Assembly: GCA_964578625.1 (NCBI GenBank)
Contig: CAZODQ010000029.1
Span: forward strand, 1-10,219
Direction: 5' to 3'
Length of the DNA: 10,219 bases
DNA from: CAZBSE01 sp964578625
GTDB lineage: Bacteria; Actinomycetota; Humimicrobiia; Humimicrobiales; Humimicrobiaceae
Shown here: piece after piece, positions 1 to 5,916 of the stretch
How positions within the stretch are numbered: the first letter of the stretch is position 1
Layout: every line of letters starts with the position of its first letter
Program-made: the position numbers and the translations under genes
The notes under the pieces: model-generated
What the model saw: the letters and a program-made list of their open reading frames with translations, nothing else
The model's database searches: none
Told to the model about the DNA's origin: nothing

Positions 1-2
1 TA

Positions 3-728
3 TTTGGATTGACAGGTTGTGCTGGAGAGCAGATAGTGATTTTAAATTGCGAGGAACAGCTAATCGATATATTTGGTGCTGTCGATATCAAGTGTTTTCC
101 CACAGCCATGACTAAAAATGATGAAGATTGTGACCTGGATATTGCGTTTGTTGATGGATCTGTCGTACAGCCTGAAGATAAGCAGTCATTGGAAAAGATC
201 AGGAAAAGGTCAAATTCGCTTATTGCGCTTGGCACCTGTGCTGTATGGGGAGGACTTCCAGCTATGAGAAACGACGTCCCGCGAAAAACATTTTTGGAGA
301 AAGTATACGGTGAAAGCGGTAAGTCTTTTAAAAACATCCCGGCTCAGCCATTGAAAAATTTTGTAAAGGTCGACTTATCTATTTCAGGATGTCCAATAGA
401 GAAAGAGCATTTCTTAAAAGCGGTTGCATCTTTGCTGCATGGAGACGCACCTATACTTCCCAGCTATGCAGTATGCACAGAGTGTAAGATGAACGAATAT
501 GAATGCGTGTTGACCGGGAGAAGTGAATTATGCCTGGGGCCTATAACCGTAGCCGGATGCGGTGCACGCTGCCCGGGTTATAATATCCCATGTATTGGAT
601 GCAGAGGTCCTGTAGATGAAGCTAATGTTGCATCGGAAATAAAAATATTAAAAGAAAAAGGATTTACTATGGTAGATATACAAAATAGACTGCGGAACTT
701 TGTTGCTCAGGCAGAGATTTTGCAGTAA
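3..728 (+). CDS. hydD: [NiFe] hydrogenase small subunit, sulfhydrogenase delta type (5' partial)
   Basis: This is the electron-transferring Fe-S subunit of a cytosolic group 3b [NiFe] hydrogenase (sulfhydrogenase type), which passes electrons between the NiFe site of the alpha subunit and the flavin/NAD(P) subunits. The frame is open to the left edge, and the residues before the first possible start (TTG at 9) read F-G. That continues the conserved N-terminal 'LTGC' motif, so the gene starts upstream. Numbering from the TTG codon, the motifs are LTGCAGEQ (C4), GTCAVWGG (C77), SGCPIEKE (C128), then C156/C159/C166 and CLGPITVAGCGARCP (C175, C184, C188) and CIGCRGP (C195, C198). This is the three-cluster layout of the Pyrococcus delta subunit. 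One canonical proximal-cluster Cys is replaced by Glu (E7). The gene lies 22 nt before the large subunit gene. The family is clear; the exact group (3b rather than another group 3) rests on motif similarity recalled from memory. Confidence 0.9.
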   Translation, partial: FGLTGCAGEQIVILNCEEQLIDIFGAVDIKCFPTAMTKNDEDCDLDIAFVDGSVVQPEDKQSLEKIRKRSNSLIALGTCAVWGGLPAMRNDVPRKTFLEKVYGESGKSFKNIPAQPLKNFVKVDLSISGCPIEKEHFLKAVASLLHGDAPILPSYAVCTECKMNEYECVLTGRSELCLGPITVAGCGARCPGYNIPCIGCRGPVDEANVASEIKILKEKGFTMVDIQNRLRNFVAQAEILQ

Positions 729-750
729 TAATTTAATAAGGGATAACGTG

Positions 751-2046
751 ATGAATAAATCAATAAAGATCGGTCATTTATGCAGAGTCGAAGGACACGG
801 TGGTATTACTCTTGATATTAAAAATGGAAAGATAGTTAAAGTGGAAGCGGATATCTTTGAGGGGAGCCGTTTTTTTGAACCGATTATAATCGGGCGGTAT
901 TATAATGAGATAACACCTATTTTATCAAGGATATGTGCCATCTGTTCTGCAGTCCATACGATAACTTCACTGGAGGCTGTAGAAAATGCTTTTGATGTCA
1001 GGATAACGCCTCAAACTAACCAACTGCGGGATCTTTTAATTCAGGGAGGTAATATAGAAAGTCATGCCCTTCATCTGTTCTGCCTGGCGGTACCGGACTA
1101 TTTAGGTTATACGGGAGCTGTTACTTTAGCAGCTGATAAACCGGAACTGGTGAGAATGGGTTTGGATTTGAAGAAACTTGGAAATAATATCCAGGAAGCG
1201 ATAGGCGGCAGGGCAGTTCATCCTATAAATGCTGTTATAGGAGGTTTTGGCAGGTTACCTGATAAAGAACTTATACTTGAATTAAAAAGACAGTTGGAAA
1301 AAGGATTACAGCAGGCTGTGGATACTGTTGATATAATGGCTAATTTAAAAATTCCTGACTTCACTGAATCTATGACAATTTATGCAGCGCTTGATTCTTG
1401 GGATGACAAATATAGCTTATTTGGAAATAAAATAATATTATCAACTGGAGACTCGGTAGATGTCAATGAATATAAAAAAGTCTGTAATGAAAAAGTTGTC
1501 CTGCATTCTCATGCAAAGCACAGCCTATTTAAAAGAAAACCATTTATGGTCGGTGCTCTAGCAAGGATAATGTTGAATGGACATAAGCTAACCGGAGAGG
1601 CTAAAAAAGCTATTGAAAAATTAGGTTTGAATCTGCCTTCACAAAATATACTTTACAATAATCTTGCTCAGGCTGTAGAGATAGTCTACGATATAGAAAG
1701 ATCACTTGAGATTATAGAACAGCTTCTTAGATATGGAATAAAAGATGAAAGACCTGTCAGAGTAAAGGTTAAAGCGGGTGTAGGGACAGCTGCCTGTGAA
1801 GCGCCGCGCGGTATATTGTTTCATAGCTATATTTTTGACAGCAAAGGAAGGGTAACCGGCGCAGATGTCATAACACCTACAGCACAGAACTTGGCCAATA
1901 TGGAGAAAGACTTTAGAGCTTCAGCAGAGAGGCTTATCAATGAATCTGAGGAATCACTATCAGAAAAATTAGAGATAGTGGCAAGGGCATACGATCCCTG
2001 TATTTCTTGCTCTGTTCACTTAATTGAGGTAAATTATAAGTATTAA
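751..2046 (+). CDS. hydA: [NiFe] hydrogenase large subunit, sulfhydrogenase alpha type
   Basis: This is the catalytic subunit carrying the Ni-Fe(CN)2CO centre, which oxidises H2 or evolves it from NAD(P)H. The ATG at 751 is chosen because AAGGG (738-742) precedes it by 8 nt and translation begins MNKSIKIGHLCRVEGHGG, the usual N-terminal motif. The longer in-frame start at 700 would overlap the small subunit gene. The protein has 431 residues. All four Ni/Fe cysteine ligands are present: C62 and C65 in RICAICSAVH, and C417 and C420 in DPCISCSVH. The EAPRG motif (350-354) near the active site is intact. The eight residues after H423 fit a short C-terminal peptide removed by a HycI/HybD-type maturation protease, which is not seen here. 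'DPCISCSVH', 'ESHALHL' and 'GRAVHPINAVIGGFG' recall the alpha subunit of Pyrococcus soluble hydrogenase I. It is probably cotranscribed with the small subunit gene. Confidence 0.94.
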   Translation: MNKSIKIGHLCRVEGHGGITLDIKNGKIVKVEADIFEGSRFFEPIIIGRYYNEITPILSRICAICSAVHTITSLEAVENAFDVRITPQTNQLRDLLIQGGNIESHALHLFCLAVPDYLGYTGAVTLAADKPELVRMGLDLKKLGNNIQEAIGGRAVHPINAVIGGFGRLPDKELILELKRQLEKGLQQAVDTVDIMANLKIPDFTESMTIYAALDSWDDKYSLFGNKIILSTGDSVDVNEYKKVCNEKVVLHSHAKHSLFKRKPFMVGALARIMLNGHKLTGEAKKAIEKLGLNLPSQNILYNNLAQAVEIVYDIERSLEIIEQLLRYGIKDERPVRVKVKAGVGTAACEAPRGILFHSYIFDSKGRVTGADVITPTAQNLANMEKDFRASAERLINESEESLSEKLEIVARAYDPCISCSVHLIEVNYKY

Positions 2047-2171
2047 TAAAAAAGAATTAGAGTGCTGGGTACTTAATCCTTCAAGTAAATTAAAGCAGAT
2101 AATAATAAATTTAATTACATACTTATTTAGAAAGTTACCGGAAAGCAAATTTTATAAAAGGGTTAGATTAT

Positions 2172-2603
2172 ATGAGACTTTCAAGAAAAGGGGATTATGC
2201 TTTGAGAGCTATGGTACATCTTTCTCTTAACTATGGTAAGGATTCTATACAGATACATGAAATATCAGAACAAGAAAAGATACCGGAGAAATTCCTGGAG
2301 CAGATTTTGCTTGAGCTTAAAAATGCCGGTTTGCTCCAGAGCAGGCGCGGTATTGGCGGGGGATATAGTTTGATCAGGAATCCAAAAGAAATCACTCTTG
2401 CCAAGGTGATCCGAATTATTGACGGTCCCCTTGCTCCGTTGAGCTGTGTAAGCAAATGGGCACATGTAGATTGCCCGGAAGAAAAAAATTGCGGGCTTTA
2501 TAGTGTGATGTTAGATGTACGCAACGCTATCGCTAAAATTCTGGAAGGAATTACTTTTGCTGATGTTTGTAAAAGAACAAAAAGCATACTAAGGAAAAAA
2601 TAA
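2172..2603 (+). CDS. Rrf2-family transcriptional regulator, probable Fe-S sensor
   Basis: This is a 143-residue winged-helix DNA-binding protein of the Rrf2 family (IscR/NsrR/RirA relatives). The N terminus MRLSRKGDYALRAMVHLS, the recognition-helix region IPEKFLEQILLELKNAGLLQSRRG (about 38-60) and the wing GIGGGYSL (60-67) are diagnostic. C92, C101 and C107 match the family's three-cysteine Fe-S ligand set, although the first spacing is longer than the five residues I recall for IscR. C133 is extra. Start: AAGGG at 2158-2162 lies 9 nt before the ATG. The gene begins 125 nt after the hydrogenase large subunit gene on the same strand, with no terminator visible between them. It may be cotranscribed with the hydrogenase or control it, or control Fe-S assembly elsewhere. 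Its target cannot be told from this window, and I saw no convincing promoter just upstream. Confidence 0.9.
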   Translation: MRLSRKGDYALRAMVHLSLNYGKDSIQIHEISEQEKIPEKFLEQILLELKNAGLLQSRRGIGGGYSLIRNPKEITLAKVIRIIDGPLAPLSCVSKWAHVDCPEEKNCGLYSVMLDVRNAIAKILEGITFADVCKRTKSILRKK

Positions 2604-2700
2604 AACAAGTATATTTAAGATTCATAGGTGTTTTTTTGATTGTTTTTATTATTTTAGGTGTAATTTACAGGTTATCCTTACCCGATTAGTGAAAGCTTGA

Positions 2701-4230
2701 TCAATATAAGTTGCCAAGTTCTTTGAATCTATCTTTCAAGCTTTCATATAATGATTTATAAATCCGGTATATCTTATTATATTTTTTAACATTTTCAGCT
2801 ATAGGGCTATTTTCCTGATTGATGTCATCAATTATTTTATCTGCAATATTTTTAATATCAGGATAGATCCCGCACCCCTTGCCTGCGATTATTGCTGCCC
2901 CGAAAGCGGGACTTTCTTCGACATTCAGGGTAATGACTCTTGTATTGAAAGTATCGGTTATAATCTGTCTCCAAAGCCTGCTTCTTGATCCACCTCCGGA
3001 TAATACTATTTTTTTTGAATTTATATTAAGTTTTCTCATTAAAGTAAGACAATCCAGCTGGCTGAATGCTACTCCTTCCATAATTGATCTTACGAAGTGA
3101 TCTGGACCATGTAGATAAGAAATACCAAAAAATACACCTCTTGCATGAGGATCTGCGTAGGGTGTTCTCTCACCTGACAGATATGGCAAGAATATAAGTC
3201 CATCTGATCCTGTTGGTACTTTTTCTGCCTGCTTATCCAATAAACCATATCCTTTTATAGCAGGGAAATTTTTAATTATTTCTTTAGACGGTCCAAATCC
3301 ATCGAAGTACCATTTAAGTGACCCAGCAGCTGAAAGTGTTACACCTGTAAGATGCCATTTTCCGTTAACGGCATGACAAAAAGAGTGTAATCTACCCTGT
3401 GGATCATATAATGGTTTATCAATACTTGCGAATACTACGCCTGAAGTTCCTATTGAATCTGAAATAAGTCCACTTCTTATAATACCGCTGCCGACAGCAC
3501 CTGCAGCATTATCGCTGCCTCCACCGACTATAGGAGTACCTTCAATCAGTCCGGTAAGGTTAGAAGCGTCCTTGCTGACTTTTGAAGATATTATTTCTGA
3601 TTCGAATACATCGGGAAGTAAATTCTTGTTTATATCAAGGCCGTTTATTATTTCATCAGACCAATTTCTGGAAGGTATATCCATAAGAATTGTACCGGAA
3701 GCATCAGATACCTCGGTTGCATAAATATTTGATAGTTTGTATCTTATATAATCTTTGGGCAGAAGAATTTTTGATACTTTTTTATAGTTTTCGGGCTCGT
3801 TCTCTCTAAGCCACAGTATTTTGGGTGCTGTAAATCCCGGCAGAGCCCTGTTGTATGATAGTTTTATAAAACCGTTATAGCCAAATATTTTATATATAGT
3901 TTCGCATTGCCTGTAGGTTCTCTGGTCGCACCAGAGGATTGCAGGTCTTATTACTTCGCCTTTGTCATCCAAAAAAATGCTCCCATGCATCTGCCCTGAT
4001 AAACCAATACAAGCGATATTTTTAGAAGAGACATTTGATTTTTTTATGATATCTTTTATTGTTTTAATTGAAGCAATCCACCAATCATCGGGAATTTGCT
4101 CGGCCCATCCGGGTTTGGGGGTTATAAGTTTATAATCATCTGTGCTCGAAGCTACAATTTTATTTCTTTCATTTATTAGTAACGCTCTTGTTGAAGTCGT
4201 TCCTATGTCAAGTCCTAAAAGAAATTTCAT
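2701..4230 (-). CDS. xylB: xylulokinase (FGGY family)
   Basis: This is an ATP-dependent kinase expected to phosphorylate D-xylulose to D-xylulose 5-phosphate for the pentose phosphate pathway. It has 509 residues, normal for FGGY kinases. The N-terminal phosphate-binding motif GLDIGTTSTR (6-15) carries D8. SGQMHG (78-83) is the XylB substrate-site signature (M81/H82). GGGSDNAAGAVGSG (236-249) holds the probable catalytic base D240. GERTPYADPHARGVFFG (353-369) and SGGGSRSRLWRQI (411-423) form the second FGGY signature and the ATP-binding part. The ATG at 4230 is required because the first motif begins only a few residues later, yet I see no Shine-Dalgarno sequence before it. Translation may be coupled to the isomerase gene, whose stop lies 45 nt upstream. 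A related ketose (for example L-ribulose or apulose) is possible as substrate, but the QMHG motif and the neighbouring isomerase favour xylulose. Confidence 0.92.
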   Translation of the reverse strand: MKFLLGLDIGTTSTRALLINERNKIVASSTDDYKLITPKPGWAEQIPDDWWIASIKTIKDIIKKSNVSSKNIACIGLSGQMHGSIFLDDKGEVIRPAILWCDQRTYRQCETIYKIFGYNGFIKLSYNRALPGFTAPKILWLRENEPENYKKVSKILLPKDYIRYKLSNIYATEVSDASGTILMDIPSRNWSDEIINGLDINKNLLPDVFESEIISSKVSKDASNLTGLIEGTPIVGGGSDNAAGAVGSGIIRSGLISDSIGTSGVVFASIDKPLYDPQGRLHSFCHAVNGKWHLTGVTLSAAGSLKWYFDGFGPSKEIIKNFPAIKGYGLLDKQAEKVPTGSDGLIFLPYLSGERTPYADPHARGVFFGISYLHGPDHFVRSIMEGVAFSQLDCLTLMRKLNINSKKIVLSGGGSRSRLWRQIITDTFNTRVITLNVEESPAFGAAIIAGKGCGIYPDIKNIADKIIDDINQENSPIAENVKKYNKIYRIYKSLYESLKDRFKELGNLY

Positions 4231-4275
4231 AATTATAAAAAGATACTGTTTTTAATTATTGTCTTACTTAAATAT

Positions 4276-5385
4276 TTACTCCATCATTTTTGCCAGTATT
4301 AATTCTATATCTCCCCTGTGATTCTCAGGGTCATAGTATGCTTCTATTAATTCTTCGTTTGGCAGGCTATTAATTCTTTCATTCATAATATTAAGCACAG
4401 TAGAGTTTATTTCAATAGCTTTCTGTACAGGCATTCTTTCAGGATTGATATCGATTCCGTAGTATTCATTATAACCTGCCATTTTTAATGAGAAGAGTGC
4501 TGCTTCAGCCTGTGACCATTCTACTGTTCCGACATTCAAGTCCTGATCGTAGTTACCCATTGGCTGGCTGTTCCAGTGTGTATGGAAGAGCCTGCCTTCT
4601 CTGGTTATTCTGCTGAATGCATAGGGAGCATCTTCAAATCCCATTCTAATATGACCTATCTCAGGCTGCATACCCATTAATCTATAACCCTTGTTTAGGA
4701 GAGTTCTATTAGTTTCTGATTTTAATCTTGATTCGATATCATGGCAGGCAAGCAATCCGTCTACAGTTGTCCGGTAGATATTATTTGGAGCAGGTTCATA
4801 TGGTTTTGGCTCTATGGCTACTGGGACCCCCGGAACCTTATCCATAGCGTAAGCTACCGCATCTTCGAATCTATCCCACATATTATAAAAATTGGTTCCG
4901 AGAGAATAGAGGTAACCATCTATTCCCGGCCATATACCGGCATGGTGCAGGTTATTTTTTTTGACGAAATTTAAAAGGTTTGTCAAAACTTCTATTGCTT
5001 TATCTCTATATTTGTTGATTGGATTTGATAATGAACCAAATTCAAATTCTTTAGGGTAAAATATTGAAGGGTAGCAGGAGAGCAGTTTAATCCCGCTTTC
5101 CTTCTCGAGTTTTTTATAAAGATGATAATTGTCTTCGTTTACTTCCAGGGGATAATGTGCTTCTATTGCCTTTACCCCGAATTTAGCCATTTCTGCTGCC
5201 ATTTCAATTCTCTGTGGTATATCTTTATTTTCAATGTATGCATCATGGAATCTGCCGCCAACAGGCGTGAAGTACCATATGCCTACCGAGATTTTAATAT
5301 CAAGGCTAAAAGAGTTTAAATGTTCAATCAACTCTTCTTTCGTTCTTCTCTTTTCCTGGTTAATTGTATCTATCATGTCTTTCAT
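4276..5385 (-). CDS. xylose-isomerase-like TIM-barrel sugar isomerase
   Basis: This is a probable metal-dependent aldose-ketose isomerase, making xylulose or a related ketose for the kinase that follows it. It has 369 residues, against about 385-390 for class I XylA. The XylA landmarks are in order: SVGIWYF (33-39), H77 in EAHYP, W152 in GIWPGIDGY, EPKPYEP (192-198; E192, K194), PEIGH (241-245; E242, H245), HTHWN (268-272), YDQDL (279-283; D280, D282) and GIDIN (310-314; D312). Spacing from E242 to D312 matches class I XylA, but the position equivalent to metal ligand Asp245 is His (H270), and the HxxD pair around the XylA catalytic His is not conserved (H77-Y-P-L). Start: GAGG lies 8 nt before the ATG at 5385; a second in-frame ATG is at 5376. 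It is first in a two-gene unit with the kinase. The isomerase call is strong from fold and context; the sugar is inferred, so I withhold the symbol xylA. Confidence 0.82.
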   Translation of the reverse strand: MKDMIDTINQEKRRTKEELIEHLNSFSLDIKISVGIWYFTPVGGRFHDAYIENKDIPQRIEMAAEMAKFGVKAIEAHYPLEVNEDNYHLYKKLEKESGIKLLSCYPSIFYPKEFEFGSLSNPINKYRDKAIEVLTNLLNFVKKNNLHHAGIWPGIDGYLYSLGTNFYNMWDRFEDAVAYAMDKVPGVPVAIEPKPYEPAPNNIYRTTVDGLLACHDIESRLKSETNRTLLNKGYRLMGMQPEIGHIRMGFEDAPYAFSRITREGRLFHTHWNSQPMGNYDQDLNVGTVEWSQAEAALFSLKMAGYNEYYGIDINPERMPVQKAIEINSTVLNIMNERINSLPNEELIEAYYDPENHRGDIELILAKMME

Positions 5386-5390
5386 GGTTT

Positions 5391-5400
5391 CTTCCTCTCT
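5391..5400 (-). promoter_or_regulatory. ribosome binding site of the isomerase gene, preceded by an AT-rich hairpin
   Basis: On the minus strand the sequence reads AGAGAGGAAG just before the ATG at 5385, with GAGG 8 nt from the start codon. Immediately upstream, at 5404-5423, AAATAATTT and AAATTATTT form a perfect inverted repeat with a 2-nt centre. Being pure A/T it is weak and may be chance in this AT-rich stretch. Confidence 0.55.
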
Positions 5401-5445
5401 TTAAAATAATTTTTAAATTATTTGTAAAATTTTAATTTTTACCAA

Positions 5446-5458
5446 CAGGTAATACCTG
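5446..5458. promoter_or_regulatory. 13-nt palindrome in the isomerase leader
   Basis: CAGGTA-A-TACCTG is a perfect inverted repeat with a single central base. It stands out from the surrounding A/T-rich DNA. It lies roughly 40 nt downstream of the transcription start predicted for the leftward promoter and about 60 nt before the isomerase start codon. That position would suit a roadblock operator or a cleavage-resistant RNA fold. No second copy was noticed in the window. Its function is inferred only from symmetry and position. Confidence 0.4.
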
Positions 5459-5503
5459 GATATTAAAAATTAGACTTTTAAAATTTTATTAAATTAATAA
5501 CTT

Positions 5504-5532
5504 ATAGTAGAAAAAAAAGATTAGTTAGTCAA
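5504..5532 (-). promoter_or_regulatory. predicted promoter for the isomerase-kinase unit
   Basis: On the minus strand TTGACT (5532-5527, five of six consensus bases) is followed by a 17-nt spacer and TACTAT (5509-5504, four of six). The spacer includes a run of eight T's. Transcription would start near 5497, giving a leader of about 110 nt to the ATG at 5385. The -35 box lies inside the left arm of the 11-bp inverted repeat. Confidence 0.6.
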
Positions 5533-5575
5533 GTAGATTATAAAATCAAGTTAAATAAATGGCTTGACTAACTTA
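5521..5575. repeat. 55-nt conserved element, copy 1: candidate operator
   Basis: The block begins TTAGTTAGTCAAG and contains a perfect 11-bp inverted repeat, AGTTAGTCAAG (5523-5533) and CTTGACTAACT (5563-5573), separated by 29 nt. It aligns without gaps to 10030-10084 with 47 of 55 identities. The stretch GTTAAATAAATGGCTT (5550-5565) is identical in both copies. Each arm contains a -35 box of one of two divergent promoters, so a protein bound to both arms could block both units. The TTAGTT start resembles half-sites of ROK-family XylR operators as I recall them, but the arm spacing differs, so the regulator family is open. Confidence 0.7.
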
Positions 5576-5592
5576 TATTTTGATTTTATAAT
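5564..5592 (+). promoter_or_regulatory. predicted promoter for the sugar ABC transporter unit
   Basis: TTGACT (5564-5569) and a perfect TATAAT (5587-5592) are separated by exactly 17 nt, a near-consensus sigma70/sigmaA promoter. Transcription would start near 5599, leaving a leader of about 315 nt before the lipoprotein gene. The -35 box is in the right arm of the inverted repeat, consistent with strong but repressible expression. Confidence 0.78.
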
Positions 5593-5678
5593 AATCAAAA
5601 AATATAAAGCAATTTCTATATGATGGTTCCGGGCAAAGCTTGTAAAAAAATAAGTTTAAAAATATTAAAAATCTTCAC

Positions 5679-5704
5679 ATGCAGGATTCTGTACAATTCT
5701 GCAT
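5679..5704 (+). other. leader hairpin 1
   Basis: ATGCAGGATT (5679-5688) pairs with AATTCTGCAT (5695-5704) through 10 bp including one G-U, closing a 6-nt loop CTGTAC. No T-run follows, so it is not an intrinsic terminator. It may stabilise the 5' end of the transporter mRNA or be part of a larger fold. Confidence 0.5.
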
Positions 5705-5797
5705 TCAATAAATTTACTTAATTTTAATCTAAGATTTTAAAAAATATTGGTTTATGGTTTTAAAAAATAAAAATAATAAAAAAAATAAAAATCTGAT

Positions 5798-5868
5798 AAA
5801 GGAGGTGAGGAAAAAAATACGAGATTTGTCTAAGATACGACGCGACAGGTTAAACTTGAACAAATCTC
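5798..5868 (+). other. orphan Shine-Dalgarno sequence and leader hairpin 2
   Basis: AAAGGAGGTGA (5798-5808) is a near-ideal match to the 3' end of 16S rRNA, yet no ATG, GTG or TTG follows at a usable distance. Shortly after, GAGATTTGT (5821-5829) pairs perfectly with ACAAATCTC (5860-5868) across a 30-nt loop; three further pairs (AAG/CTT) can form inside a 2x2 internal loop. The stretch resembles the real ribosome binding site 103 nt downstream (AAAGGAGATGA, 5901-5911), and both are followed by an AAAAAAATA run. It could be a ribosome standby site, a regulatory fold, or the relic of a lost leader peptide. Confidence 0.45.
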
Positions 5869-5900
5869 CCATTTATTTTATTAAAGTTAAAATTGATTTA

Positions 5901-5911
5901 AAAGGAGATGA
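5901..5911 (+). promoter_or_regulatory. ribosome binding site that sets a GTG start at 5917
   Basis: AAAGGAGATGA differs by one base from the ideal Shine-Dalgarno sequence. The ATG at 5908 overlaps it and lies directly after GGAG, too close for initiation. The in-frame GTG at 5917 lies 9 nt after GGAG and yields a textbook lipoprotein N terminus, so it is preferred. Confidence 0.65.
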
Positions 5912-5916
5912 AAGAA

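Larger units (their letters stand above)
5386..5916. other. divergent control region between catabolic and transport units
   Basis: This 531-base AT-rich non-coding region separates the isomerase gene (leftward) from the sugar-binding lipoprotein gene (rightward). It contains a short leftward leader with a 13-nt palindrome, two divergent promoters sharing an 11-bp inverted repeat, and a leader of about 315 nt for the binding-protein gene with two hairpins and a duplicated ribosome binding sequence. A reading frame across 5754-5993 is not considered a gene: it is lysine/asparagine-rich, has no ribosome binding site before its ATG, and runs into the lipoprotein gene in another frame. Confidence 0.85.

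Noticed and set aside
700..750. An earlier in-frame start for the hydrogenase large subunit at 700
   Set aside because: It would overlap the small subunit gene and add a non-conserved N terminus; the ATG at 751 has a well-spaced ribosome binding site and begins with the family motif.
2047..2171. A separate promoter for the Rrf2 gene
   Set aside because: TATAAA at 2153-2158 has no matching -35 box at an accepted distance, and it lies too close to the start codon for a normal leader.
2604..2700. T-rich stretch after the Rrf2 gene as an intrinsic terminator
   Set aside because: There are T-runs near 2630-2655 but no stem precedes them. Rho-dependent or weak termination is possible, but nothing specific is visible.
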